The translations under genes were made by a program, and so were the position numbers. From DATJXG01 sp035500455 (GTDB taxonomy: Bacteria; Acidobacteriota; Terriglobia; Terriglobales; Acidobacteriaceae), in the NCBI GenBank assembly GCA_035500455.1, contig DATJXG010000117.1:1-37417 (forward strand): DNA of 37,417 nt, in the 5' to 3' direction. Position 1 is the stretch's first letter, and every line of letters starts with the position of its first letter. The notes below the pieces were generated by a model. That model did not search any database and was not told the origin of the DNA. It worked only from the letters and a program-made list of their open reading frames with translations. Positions 22,161 to 31,433 of the stretch are shown one piece after another.

Positions 22161-23480
22161 GTGGGGGGATGGAACACTGCCGCATGGAAGTCGTGGCTGC
22201 TGCCGGGGGCGGCTCTGTTGGCCGCTGCCGCAATTGTGTTGCAAAGCGGCTGGCCAGCCTTCTCCCCGGCGGCCGTCGACTCCTATTATTACGTTGTCTT
22301 TGGCGGCGGCCTTCTGCTGGCCTGGCGCTTTCATTCCAGCCGGGTCCTGTTCACTCTTCTCATCCTGCTCCTCGGACACCGCGCGCTCGAATTCTTTTCC
22401 GCCGGCTCGATCTCCGCAACCGGCCCGGGGCGAACCGCGTTTGAACTAGTCGCGCTACTGCTGCCCCTGAATTTCATCATCCTCAGCGAAATGAGGGAAA
22501 GAGGTCTGGCCCTTCCCGCCCTCGCTCCCCGGCTGGGACTGCTGTTCGTGGAGTCGGTGTTTGTTGCCATCCTCTGCCGGCCCGAACAACTGGCGACTCC
22601 CGGCATCTTTCACCTGGCGCTGCTGCCGCAATCCTGGTTTGCCTGGACCGGAGTTCCCCAGCCTGCGCTCCTGGCCTTCGCCGCAGCCTTCGCGTTGCTG
22701 CTGGTCCGCTACGAGATCTATCGCAAGCCGGTTGAAAGCGGCATGCTGTGGTCCCTGGCCGCCACAGCCTTAGCGCTGCATTCCAGAGGCGGCCTGGGAG
22801 CACGAGGCAGCGCATATACGGCTACGGCCGGGCTGATCATCGCCTGCTCGGTCATCGAGAATTTTTATGTGCTCGCCTATCATGACGAACTCACCTCGCT
22901 GCCCTCACGACGCGCGTTCAATGACGCGCTTCTTCGCCTGGAAGCGCCTTATGCCATGGCCGCAGTCGACATCGACCACTTCAAGAGCTTCAACGACACC
23001 TATGGCCACGATGTGGGCGATCAGGTGCTGCGCATGGTGGCAGGGAAGCTGGCGCGGGTGAGCGGTGGGGGACAGGCGTTTCGCGTCGGCGGAGAAGAAT
23101 TTACTCTCCTGTTTCCGGGAAAATCCGCGAAAGATATCCTGCCGGACCTTGAGTTGCTGCGCGCGGTAATTGAGCAATCCGTCTTTCTACTGCGCACCGC
23201 CGAAGAGCGGCGCAGTATGCCTCGCGGGCCTGACCGCCGAAACACAAAGCGCGCCAGAGGCAAGCGTGCCCCAACTCGGAACGACGGCGCTCAGGAACTC
23301 TCGGTCACGGTGAGCATCGGAGTAGCAGAACCCAAGTCGGGCACTCAAGAAGTCGGCCAGGTAATCCGCGCTGCGGATAAGGCGCTCTATGATGCCAAGC
23401 AATCGGGCCGCAATCGCGTAGAGACGGCAGGCGCGCCTTCTGTGCGCCCCGCACGCGCTTCCAGGCAGCATATCGCGTGA
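22161..23480 (+). CDS. Membrane diguanylate cyclase (GGEEF)
   Basis: This protein makes cyclic di-GMP from two GTP. The 439 residues start with about seven or eight membrane helices (roughly residues 10-235) and continue with a GGDEF domain from about 240. The metal-binding Asp lies in AVDIDHFKSFND (D270) and the active-site loop is GGEEF at 310-314. The I-site RxxD upstream of the loop is absent (SGGG there), so product inhibition at that site is unlikely. A basic insertion of about 30 residues (348-378) interrupts the domain before SVTVSIGVAE. The start is GTG at 22161 with GAAGGAGA upstream. It may serve the adjacent flagellar locus, where cyclic di-GMP commonly acts on sigma-54 activators, but this is inference. 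Confidence 0.93.
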   Translation: MGGWNTAAWKSWLLPGAALLAAAAIVLQSGWPAFSPAAVDSYYYVVFGGGLLLAWRFHSSRVLFTLLILLLGHRALEFFSAGSISATGPGRTAFELVALLLPLNFIILSEMRERGLALPALAPRLGLLFVESVFVAILCRPEQLATPGIFHLALLPQSWFAWTGVPQPALLAFAAAFALLLVRYEIYRKPVESGMLWSLAATALALHSRGGLGARGSAYTATAGLIIACSVIENFYVLAYHDELTSLPSRRAFNDALLRLEAPYAMAAVDIDHFKSFNDTYGHDVGDQVLRMVAGKLARVSGGGQAFRVGGEEFTLLFPGKSAKDILPDLELLRAVIEQSVFLLRTAEERRSMPRGPDRRNTKRARGKRAPTRNDGAQELSVTVSIGVAEPKSGTQEVGQVIRAADKALYDAKQSGRNRVETAGAPSVRPARASRQHIA

Positions 23481-23491
23481 AACGCCATCCG

Positions 23492-23510
23492 GCGGCGGAG
23501 CCGCGTTTTA
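23492..23510 (+). terminator. Hairpin after the diguanylate cyclase gene
   Basis: GCGGC (23492-23496), loop GGA, GCCGC (23500-23504), then GTTTTA. This short GC-rich stem with a small T-run begins 11 bases after the stop codon and is a plausible intrinsic terminator. Confidence 0.5.
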
Positions 23511-23868
23511 TGGCCTCCACATCTCGGAGGCGTCGGCCAGGCAATTTCGTTACTCTTCACAATAACTACTTACCACCGCTTAGAATTTTCACATTTGAGC
23601 GATTGACGGAAGCGGCTGCGGAATCCTTTTCGTCATCAAAGCTGCGCCCGCTCCGGAAATCACGGAACGCCAACCGGCTACGCAGCCATCGGCCACCTGC
23701 TGTGTAGTGAATCTCCCAACCGGCCCGCCGAAGCCTTACAATCTGTGGACTGAGATTGCAGCGCCGGTCCCGCCCGTTCTTGGCATGTTCTTGGGGCGAA
23801 GATTGCGCCGCTGCAGCCCGCACGCGGGAGCGCGGGAACCGGGCCAGGCAGAGGAAGCGCGACCGACA

Positions 23869-26037
23869 ATGGCTAATGAATCCAAGGTGAAGATGCGCCC
23901 GGGAGCTCCCTATCCACTCGGAGCGACCTGGGATGGTGCAGGCGTCAATTTCGCCATTTTTTCCGAACACGCCACCAAGGTGGAGTTATGCCTGTTCGAC
24001 TCCAGCGAAGACGAGAAGGAAGCGGTTCGCCTCGAGTTGCCGGAACAGACCGACATGGTCTGGCATGGTTACCTGCCGTGGATTTTGCCCGGCCAGATCT
24101 ATGGTTACCGCGTCCATGGCCCCTGGGATCCGCAGGTAGGCCATCGTTTCAATGCAAACAAAGTCGTGCTCGACCCTTACGCCAAAGCCATCGCGCGCAC
24201 CGTGCGCTGGATGCCAGAAATGTACGGCTACCGCCAAGGCGAAGAAGACGCCGACCTGATGATCGACGAGCGCGATAATGCAGCCTATGCTCCCTTGGCC
24301 GCGGTGGTGGACGACGCCTTCACCTGGGGTAACGACCGGCCTCCGCGCACCCCTTGGCACCAGACCATTATTTATGAGTTGCACGTCAAAGGCTTCACCA
24401 ATCTGCGGACCGATGTCCCGGAGCAAATGCGCGGCACCTACACCGGGCTAGGCTCAGAGCCTGCGCTGCGGCACCTGCTCAGTCTGGGAGTCACCGCCGT
24501 CGAACTGATGCCCGTTCACCATCACGTCTACGACCATCGCCTGGTGGATCTCGGCCTGGCCAACTACTGGGGATACAACACCCTCGCTTATTTTGCGCCG
24601 GAGATCCGCTATGCCCGGTCCACCGCTCCGCTGGAGCCGGTGCGCGCTTTCAAGACCATGGTGAAGAACCTGCATTCCGCGGGTCTGGAGGTCATCCTCG
24701 ATGTGGTTTACAACCACACCGCCGAGGGCAACCACCTGGGGCCGACGCTTTCGCTTCGCGGCGTGGACAACGCCGCTTACTACCGCCTGGTGACTGCCAA
24801 CCCGCGCTACTACATGGACTACACCGGCTGCGGCAACACGCTGAACGTGCGCCATCCACGCGTGTTGCAGCTCATTATGGACAGCCTTCGCTATTGGGTC
24901 CTCGAGATGCACGTGGACGGCTTTCGCTTCGACCTGGCCAGCGCGCTCGCCCGTGAACTTCACGAAGTGGATAAGCTGGGGGCGTTCTTCGACATCATCC
25001 ACCAGGACCCGGTGCTCTCGCAGGTGAAGCTCATCGCCGAACCTTGGGACATCGGAGAAGGCGGCTACCAGGTGGGCAACTTCCCGGTCGGATGGACGGA
25101 GTGGAACGGAAAATATCGCGATACGGTACGCCGGTTCTGGAAAGGCGACGGAGGAGTGGTCTCGGAGCTGGCCACGCGGCTGGCGGGCAGCAGCGATCTC
25201 TACAGCCAGAGTGGCCGCCGCCCCTATGCCAGCATTAATTTCGTCACCAGCCATGATGGATTCACGCTGAACGATCTGGTCAGCTACAACGAAAAGCACA
25301 ACGAAGCAAACCTGGAAAACAATCAGGATGGCGACAACAACAACCTGAGCTGGAACTGCGGCGTCGAGGGTCCGACCGACGACCCGGCGATCATCGCCCT
25401 GCGTGAACGGCAAAAACGCAACTTCCTCGCGACGCTGCTGCTCTCGCAGGGTGTCCCGATGCTTTGCGGCGGAGACGAATTCAGCCGCACCCAGCAGGGA
25501 AACAACAACGCCTATTGCCAGGACAATGCGATCAGCTGGCTGGACTGGACCTGGACTCCCGCCCAGTCCGACCTGGTGGCGTTCACGCGCTACGTCATCG
25601 AATTGCGCAAGCAGCAGCCGGTGTTGAGGCGAAGGAGGTTCTTTCAGGGACGCAGCATACGCGGAGTGGAAGTAAAGGACATCGCCTGGTATGAACCGCG
25701 GGGCAAGGAGATGACCGACAAAACCTGGGGCGACCACTTCGCCCGCTGCCTGGGGGTGCTGCTCAACGGGAACATGCTGCAGGAGATGGACGAAAAAGGT
25801 GAGCCGGTGCTGGGAGACACTCTTTTTCTCATGTTCAACGCCTACTACGATCCGATTTTGTTCCGGCTACCCCCCAAGCCGCCGGGCAGCAGGTGGGAGT
25901 GCTTGTTGGACACGTATGAATCGCAGCTGAAAAGGCGGCCCCTGGTGCGCGACCACAACTATCGCCTGCGTGGACGGTCGCTGGTTGCATTGCGCCTGAA
26001 ACCGGGCGACCCGCCTAAACCAGAGCCGCGCGAATAG
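23869..26037 (+). CDS. glgX: Glycogen debranching enzyme GlgX/TreX
   Basis: This enzyme cleaves alpha-1,6 branches of glycogen and frees maltodextrins. The 722-residue protein is GH13: an N-terminal CBM48-like domain (PYPLGATWDGAGVNFAIFSE), then the catalytic barrel with DVVYNH. The nucleophile is D355 in DGFRFDLAS, the acid/base is E391 in LIAEPWDIG, and D463 lies in VTSHDGFTL. The GlgX hallmark NQDGDNNNLSWNCGVEGPTD follows. The ATG at 23869 is chosen because it begins just before the conserved start; AGAGGAAG lies about 11 bases upstream. An in-frame extension upstream (to 23707) has no family resemblance. Next to treZ and treY, it supplies linear glucan for trehalose synthesis. Confidence 0.95.
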   Translation: MANESKVKMRPGAPYPLGATWDGAGVNFAIFSEHATKVELCLFDSSEDEKEAVRLELPEQTDMVWHGYLPWILPGQIYGYRVHGPWDPQVGHRFNANKVVLDPYAKAIARTVRWMPEMYGYRQGEEDADLMIDERDNAAYAPLAAVVDDAFTWGNDRPPRTPWHQTIIYELHVKGFTNLRTDVPEQMRGTYTGLGSEPALRHLLSLGVTAVELMPVHHHVYDHRLVDLGLANYWGYNTLAYFAPEIRYARSTAPLEPVRAFKTMVKNLHSAGLEVILDVVYNHTAEGNHLGPTLSLRGVDNAAYYRLVTANPRYYMDYTGCGNTLNVRHPRVLQLIMDSLRYWVLEMHVDGFRFDLASALARELHEVDKLGAFFDIIHQDPVLSQVKLIAEPWDIGEGGYQVGNFPVGWTEWNGKYRDTVRRFWKGDGGVVSELATRLAGSSDLYSQSGRRPYASINFVTSHDGFTLNDLVSYNEKHNEANLENNQDGDNNNLSWNCGVEGPTDDPAIIALRERQKRNFLATLLLSQGVPMLCGGDEFSRTQQGNNNAYCQDNAISWLDWTWTPAQSDLVAFTRYVIELRKQQPVLRRRRFFQGRSIRGVEVKDIAWYEPRGKEMTDKTWGDHFARCLGVLLNGNMLQEMDEKGEPVLGDTLFLMFNAYYDPILFRLPPKPPGSRWECLLDTYESQLKRRPLVRDHNYRLRGRSLVALRLKPGDPPKPEPRE

Positions 26038-26222
26038 CATCGTAACGGCGGCGCAAATTCCTGCTCCTGCATTCTGGGGCGAGGGACTTCGCCGCGGCTT
26101 CGGCGATTTCAGCGGCCAATCGACGGCTGAGTCTGCACCGATTCGCAGAACCTCGGGGCGCCTTCCTTATTTTGCTTAGCCGGCGTTCACATCAGCACAC
26201 GAACCGGAGACTTAAAGACTCA

Positions 26223-28127
26223 ATGAGTTGGAAACCAACTTTCGGCGCCTTTTGGCGGGATGGCCTGGCTGAATTCCGTGTATGGGCACCGGAGGCGCAA
26301 TCCGCCCACCTTGTGCTGGAGCCGGCAGCCGGAGTTGCCGAACGCCTGCCGATGACCAAGAGGATGGAGGGCGAGTTCGCCGCTCAGGTCGAAACGGCAC
26401 ATGCGGGAGACCTATATCGAATCCAGTTGGACAATCAGGTTCCGTGGCCCGATCCCGCCTCTCGATTTCAGCCGCGCGGAGTTCACGGCCCCTCACAGCT
26501 GATCGATCCTTCCGCGTTCGTCTGGTCCGATCAATCCTGGGAAGGTGTCACCATCGAGCGGCTGGTGCTCTACGAACTTCACCTGGGTACCTTCACCCCC
26601 GAGGGAACGTTCGCCGCCGCCATGGGGCGCCTTCCATTCCTGGCGGAGCTGGGCGTCACTGCCGTCGAACTGATGCCGGTGGCTGATTTCCCCGGAGAAA
26701 GAAACTGGGGCTATGACGGAGTCTCTCTATTTGCGCCCGCCCGCTGCTATGGCGAACCGGACGATTTGCGGCGCCTGGTAGATACCGCCCACAAGCTCGG
26801 CCTCGCCGTTCATCTCGATGTGGTGTACAACCACCCGGGCCCGGACGGCTCCTACCTCGCGGCTTTCAGCCCATTCTTTCTCTCGCAGAAACACCACAGC
26901 CCATGGGGCGCCGCCCTGAATTTCGACGGACCGCAGAGTCACATGGTCCGCCGTTTTTTCATCGAAAATGCCTTGCACTGGATTCACGAGTATCACATCG
27001 ATGGGCTGCGGCTCGACGCTACCCACGCGATCGCTGACGACAGCCCGAAACATTTTCTTGCGGAGTTGACTGAGGCGATCGATGAATCGATGAGAGGCGA
27101 ACGGCGCCACGTGGTCGTGATCGCTGAAGACGAACGCAACCTGGCGGTCATGGCCACACCCCGCAGTGCGGGCGGCTGGGAACTGAATGGCGTTTGGGCT
27201 GACGATCTGCATCACCAGATTCACCGTTGCCTGACCGGAGAATCGGACGGCTATTTTGCCGGCTACTCCGGAAACGCTACCGATATCGCCGCAACCGTCC
27301 GCCAGGGCTGGTTCTATTGCGGCCAGCACTCGCCATATTTCGGGCGCAACCGCGGCACCGAGCCGAGTTGTTTGCCCACTTGCGCCTTCATCGTCTGCCT
27401 GCAGAACCACGACCAGGTAGGCAATCGCGCCTTGGGCGAACGGCTGAACAGCCTGATCGATTTGCCCGCTTACCGCGCCGCCACTGCTCTTTTGCTGCTG
27501 GTGCCGGAAACTCCGCTGCTCTTCATGGGCCAGGAATGGGCAAGTTCTTCCCCTTTCCAATATTTCACCGACCACAATCCCGAGTTAGGCCGCTTAGTCA
27601 CCGAAGGCAGGCGCCGCGAGTTTGCGCGCTTCGCCAGCTTCAGTGACCCCGCGTCACGCGAACGGATTCCCGACCCTCAGAGCCCGGCAACATTCGTCCG
27701 CAGCCGCTTGTCCTGGGAAGAATCGCAGGCCGAACCGCACGCGGGAGTGGTACGCCTCTACAAGGCCCTGCTGCATTTGCGGCGAAGTGATCCCGCTCTC
27801 CAGGATTCCTCGCGCTCCAGTTTCCAGATTGTTCCGCTGGGCGAGAATGGTCTGTTACTCTGCCGAAGGTCGGGGGCCGGGAAGCTTCTGCTTGCAGTCC
27901 AACTCCGCGAGTCGGCCTCTTACGATTTGCACGAGCATCCACTCGCTGAACTCTCCCGCGGCCAGTCGTGGAGCACGGTGTTGACGACGGAGGATTCGGA
28001 GTTCGCCGCCGGCGCCGCTCCCATCGGGCTGAGTCCGCGGCCGCTGCGCATTACTTTTTCCAGGCCCGGCGCCGTCGTTCTGCGCGCTACAGAATTATCT
28101 TCAGCTGGAGGCAGCCAAATTGACTGA
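26223..28127 (+). CDS. treZ: Malto-oligosyltrehalose trehalohydrolase TreZ
   Basis: TreZ hydrolyses the bond next to the terminal trehalosyl unit and releases trehalose. The 634-residue protein has an N-terminal CBM48-type domain (GAFWRDGLAEFRVWAPEAQS) and a GH13 barrel. The nucleophile is D265 in GLRLDATHAI, the acid/base is E302 in VIAEDERN, and D397 lies in QNHDQVGNRALGER. The substrate loop includes FMGQEWASSSPFQYFTDH, a TreZ hallmark. The start is ATG at 26223, matching the domain start. It overlaps treY by eight bases, so the two are translationally linked. A 185-base gap follows glgX without any visible feature. Confidence 0.95.
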   Translation: MSWKPTFGAFWRDGLAEFRVWAPEAQSAHLVLEPAAGVAERLPMTKRMEGEFAAQVETAHAGDLYRIQLDNQVPWPDPASRFQPRGVHGPSQLIDPSAFVWSDQSWEGVTIERLVLYELHLGTFTPEGTFAAAMGRLPFLAELGVTAVELMPVADFPGERNWGYDGVSLFAPARCYGEPDDLRRLVDTAHKLGLAVHLDVVYNHPGPDGSYLAAFSPFFLSQKHHSPWGAALNFDGPQSHMVRRFFIENALHWIHEYHIDGLRLDATHAIADDSPKHFLAELTEAIDESMRGERRHVVVIAEDERNLAVMATPRSAGGWELNGVWADDLHHQIHRCLTGESDGYFAGYSGNATDIAATVRQGWFYCGQHSPYFGRNRGTEPSCLPTCAFIVCLQNHDQVGNRALGERLNSLIDLPAYRAATALLLLVPETPLLFMGQEWASSSPFQYFTDHNPELGRLVTEGRRREFARFASFSDPASRERIPDPQSPATFVRSRLSWEESQAEPHAGVVRLYKALLHLRRSDPALQDSSRSSFQIVPLGENGLLLCRRSGAGKLLLAVQLRESASYDLHEHPLAELSRGQSWSTVLTTEDSEFAAGAAPIGLSPRPLRITFSRPGAVVLRATELSSAGGSQID

Positions 28128-30987
28128 ACAACCTGCACGCGTTCCGGTCAGCACGTATCGGCTGCAGCTCAACCCCCGCTTCGGGTTCCGCAAGGCGCGC
28201 GACATCGTGGCCTATCTCGCTCAACTGGGGATTACCGATTGCTACGTTTCGCCCATCTTTGCCGCCAGCCCCGGGAGCATGCACGGCTACGATATCTGCG
28301 ACCATAACCGCCTCAACTCCGATCTCGGCACACCGGAAGATTTCGAACAATTCTGCGCTGCCCTGCAGCAGCATTCCATGGGCCTGCTGTTGGATTTCGT
28401 CCCCAACCACATGGGAATCCATCCCCAGGCAAACCTGAAGTGGCGAAGCATTCTGGAAAACGGGCCGTCTTCTCCCTACGCCGGGTTCTTCGATATCGAC
28501 TGGGACCCGGTAAAGCCGGAACTGAAGAACAAGGTCCTGCTTCCCATTCTCGACGACCAGTATGGAAATGTTCTGGAAGCGGGCCAACTGCAGGTGGGAT
28601 TTGAAGCCGGAAATTTCGTCCTGCAGTACGCGAATCAGAACCTGCCCCTCAACCCCCGCCAGACGCGCGAGTTGCTACGCCACCGTATGGATGAGCTTCG
28701 CGGCCAGTTAAATGAAGACGATCCCGAGCTGCGCGAACTGCTCAGCATTGTCTTCCACCTGGAGCACATCCCCGCATTCACCGAAACCGAGTCCAGCACA
28801 GTGGCGGAGCGCGACCGCGAAAAAACTGTGGCCTCGGAGCGCCTGGCCGCGCTGGTGGCGAAGTCCCCGGCCATCAAGACCCATATAGAAGAGAATGTCC
28901 GCCGCTTCAATGGCCGGCCGGGCACCCCGCAAAGCTTTGACTTGCTCCACCACTTGCTCGACCTGCAGCCTTATCGCCTGTCCTATTGGAAGACCGCGAT
29001 CCATGAAATCAACTACCGCCGTTTTTTCGACATCAACGAACTGGCGGGAATCCGCATGGAAGACCCGGAAGTTTTCGATGCCACCCATGCTCTGGTGTGT
29101 GAACTGACCGGGAAGAAACTGGTCACCGGCCTGCGCCTGGATCACGTCGACGGCCTTTTCGACCCCAAGCAGTATTTCTCCCGCCTGCAGGAACATTGCT
29201 GTTCCGGCGACGGACCGCTCTACGTCGTGGTGGAAAAGATACTCTCCACCGGAGAGAGTTTGCGCCGCGATTGGGCCGTGCACGGCACCACAGGATACGA
29301 GTTCTTGAACGATGTTGCCGGGCTGTTTGTGGACCCGGCCAGCGCCGCTGAACTGCACAAGCTTTACGTTCGCTTCACCGGCCGCAGCCGCCGGTTCGCG
29401 GATCTGGTTTACGAGAGCAAAAAGCTGATCGTGACCACCTCCATGGCCAGCGAACTGAACGTGCTGGCCCACGAATTGAATCGCATCTCCGAGTCCGACC
29501 GGAACTACCGCGACTTCACCCTCGACAGCCTGCAGGATGGCCTGCGCGAAGTTGTCGCCTGCTTTGCCGTGTACCGCAGTTACTTCACCGCGGAAGGTTA
29601 CGACAACTTTGACGAGCGCGCCGTGGATGTGGCCATGACCGAGGCGTTGCGCAGAAACCCCGTGCTCGAGCCGTCGATGTTCGCGTTCATCCGCCAGATG
29701 CTGCTTCCGCAAATCGAGCTTGGTCTGGCGGAAGAAGATTACCGGCGTCGAGTGAGATTCGCCATGAAGTTTCAGCAGTACACGGGGCCGGTGCAGGCGA
29801 AAGGCGTCGAGGATACCGCATTCTATCGGTATGGGCCGTTGATTTCGCTAAACGAGGTGGGAGGCGAGCCGGCACGCTTCGGGCGCAGTGTCGCAGAATT
29901 CCACGAAATCAATCGCAAGCGGCGGGAGTATTGGCCGCTCTCCATGCTGTGCACCTCGACTCACGACACCAAGCGTGGAGAAGACGCGCGCTGCCGCATC
30001 AGTGTACTCTCGGAGATGCCTGAGGAATATCGCAGCGCGCTCGCCCGCTGGGCCCGCATCAACGCCGGGCTCAAGGCTCTTGTCTATGGTGATCCCGCAC
30101 CCGACCGGGCGAATGAATATCTGTATTACCAGGCACTGCTGGGCGCGTGGCCGCCTGAGGCGGGCGACCCTGCTCCGCCCCAGCTCATTGAGCGCATGCA
30201 GGAGTACATGCTTAAGGCTGTAAAAGAAGAAAAGATCCATACCAGCTGGATTCATCCCGTGGCGCAATATGACGATGCTGTGCGCGACTTCGTCCGGCGC
30301 ACCTTGACCGGGCCACATGGCAAGCGCTTCCTTCGTTACTTTCTTCCCTTTCAGCGCCGCATCGCGGCGGCCGGAGCGGTCAACTCCCTGGCGCAACTTG
30401 TCCTGAAGACTGCCAGCCCGGGGGTCTCCGATTTTTACCAGGGGACCGAACTGTGGGACCTGGACCTGGTCGATCCGGACAACCGCCGCCCGGTGGACTA
30501 CGCTCGCCGCTCTGCTCTGCTGCAGAATGTCTGGCCGCTCCTGGAAGGCAATTGTGATCCAACCTTTTGGAAGCGATCGCTGACCGCCATGCTCAGCAAT
30601 TGGCCCAGCGGGGAATTGAAGTTGTTCTGCACCGCCGTCGCCCTCAATTTACGCCGCCGCTCCAACCAGCTTTTTTTGTATGGGGACTACATCCCGCTGG
30701 CTGCCCTGGGGGAACGCAAAGAACACGTCGTGGCATTCGGCCGGCAGAGCGGGAGAGACTTGGCAATTGCGATCGTGCCTCGTCTGACGGCGAGGTTTTG
30801 CACCGTGACCCGGCCCTTCCCCGTAGGTGAAGCCTGCTGGAAGAACACTGCGGTAGCTTTGCCGCCGGCGATGCGTCAGCGCCGCTACCGCAACCTGTTT
30901 ACAGGAGAGAGCTTTAGTTCAAGCCAGCGGGTGGCGGTGGCAAAGGTGCTCTCAGCCCTGCCTATATCGCTCCTGATTTCGGAGTGA
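28120..30987 (+). CDS. treY: Malto-oligosyltrehalose synthase TreY
   Basis: TreY rearranges the reducing-end alpha-1,4 bond of maltodextrin to an alpha,alpha-1,1 bond, making maltooligosyl trehalose for TreZ. The 955-residue GH13 protein starts with the family sequence PVSTYRLQLNPRFGFRKARD and YLAQLGITDCYVSPIFAA. Catalytic residues are D341 in GLRLDHVDGLF, E372 in VVVEKILSTGE and D616 in TSTHDTKRGED. The start is an unusual TTG at 28120, supported by GGAGG eight bases upstream and by the family N-terminus following directly; no ATG or GTG is near. The gene overlaps the treZ stop. Confidence 0.95.
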   Translation: MTEQPARVPVSTYRLQLNPRFGFRKARDIVAYLAQLGITDCYVSPIFAASPGSMHGYDICDHNRLNSDLGTPEDFEQFCAALQQHSMGLLLDFVPNHMGIHPQANLKWRSILENGPSSPYAGFFDIDWDPVKPELKNKVLLPILDDQYGNVLEAGQLQVGFEAGNFVLQYANQNLPLNPRQTRELLRHRMDELRGQLNEDDPELRELLSIVFHLEHIPAFTETESSTVAERDREKTVASERLAALVAKSPAIKTHIEENVRRFNGRPGTPQSFDLLHHLLDLQPYRLSYWKTAIHEINYRRFFDINELAGIRMEDPEVFDATHALVCELTGKKLVTGLRLDHVDGLFDPKQYFSRLQEHCCSGDGPLYVVVEKILSTGESLRRDWAVHGTTGYEFLNDVAGLFVDPASAAELHKLYVRFTGRSRRFADLVYESKKLIVTTSMASELNVLAHELNRISESDRNYRDFTLDSLQDGLREVVACFAVYRSYFTAEGYDNFDERAVDVAMTEALRRNPVLEPSMFAFIRQMLLPQIELGLAEEDYRRRVRFAMKFQQYTGPVQAKGVEDTAFYRYGPLISLNEVGGEPARFGRSVAEFHEINRKRREYWPLSMLCTSTHDTKRGEDARCRISVLSEMPEEYRSALARWARINAGLKALVYGDPAPDRANEYLYYQALLGAWPPEAGDPAPPQLIERMQEYMLKAVKEEKIHTSWIHPVAQYDDAVRDFVRRTLTGPHGKRFLRYFLPFQRRIAAAGAVNSLAQLVLKTASPGVSDFYQGTELWDLDLVDPDNRRPVDYARRSALLQNVWPLLEGNCDPTFWKRSLTAMLSNWPSGELKLFCTAVALNLRRRSNQLFLYGDYIPLAALGERKEHVVAFGRQSGRDLAIAIVPRLTARFCTVTRPFPVGEACWKNTAVALPPAMRQRRYRNLFTGESFSSSQRVAVAKVLSALPISLLISE

Positions 30988-31095
30988 GGCCCGTCGCGGC
31001 ATCATTCCCGCCTGTGGGCTCCCCCCGGAGCATCTAGCTACCTTCCGGCAGCCGCGGACTTGACCGCGCTGGCACGGCGCGGCACACTATAAAGA

Positions 31096-31386
31096 GTGGA
31101 ATCGCGAAGCGCCGCGTTCGCGGCAATGATTTTAGTTCTTTTTGTCTTGGCAGTTGTTTTGTTTCCGGCGCCTTCAGGACCGTTCTCCGTGGTCAATGGC
31201 CCAGTGACAACTCTTGCCGCAAGCCGCTCTGCTCACCTGGTTCAATGGATTCTTGCGCTGTGTGGCACACTGGTTCTGGGCCTGCTTGTGGGGAGTTGTG
31301 CGTTTGCCTGGTTTGCGCACCCTGCCCTGGAGGCATTTGCTCCGGGTGACCGGGATCTGTGTCTCGCGGACCTTCTTCGCTGCTGA
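31096..31386 (+). CDS. Small two-helix membrane protein
   Basis: A product of up to 96 residues with two hydrophobic segments (about 10-27 and 46-72) around a GPFSVVNGPVTTLAASRSA stretch. I have the impression that this pattern recurs in small membrane proteins of acidobacteria, but no function is known to me. The GTG at 31096 gives the longest form. A TATAAA at 31088-31093 directly before it, if it is a -10 box, would favour the ATG at 31126 instead. It lies 47 bases upstream of the TPR protein gene. Confidence 0.5.
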   Translation: MESRSAAFAAMILVLFVLAVVLFPAPSGPFSVVNGPVTTLAASRSAHLVQWILALCGTLVLGLLVGSCAFAWFAHPALEAFAPGDRDLCLADLLRC

Positions 31387-31433
31387 TCTCTCCTCTCTCG
31401 TCGAATTCGCGATTTGCTTGCATGAGAGGAACG

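Noticed and set aside
24454..25737. 427-codon open frame on the minus strand inside glgX
   Set aside because: glgX on the plus strand has all catalytic motifs. Long antisense frames are expected in GC-rich genes with few stop codons.
28708..29712. 334-codon minus-strand frame inside treY
   Set aside because: Shadow of treY, whose motifs are intact on the plus strand.
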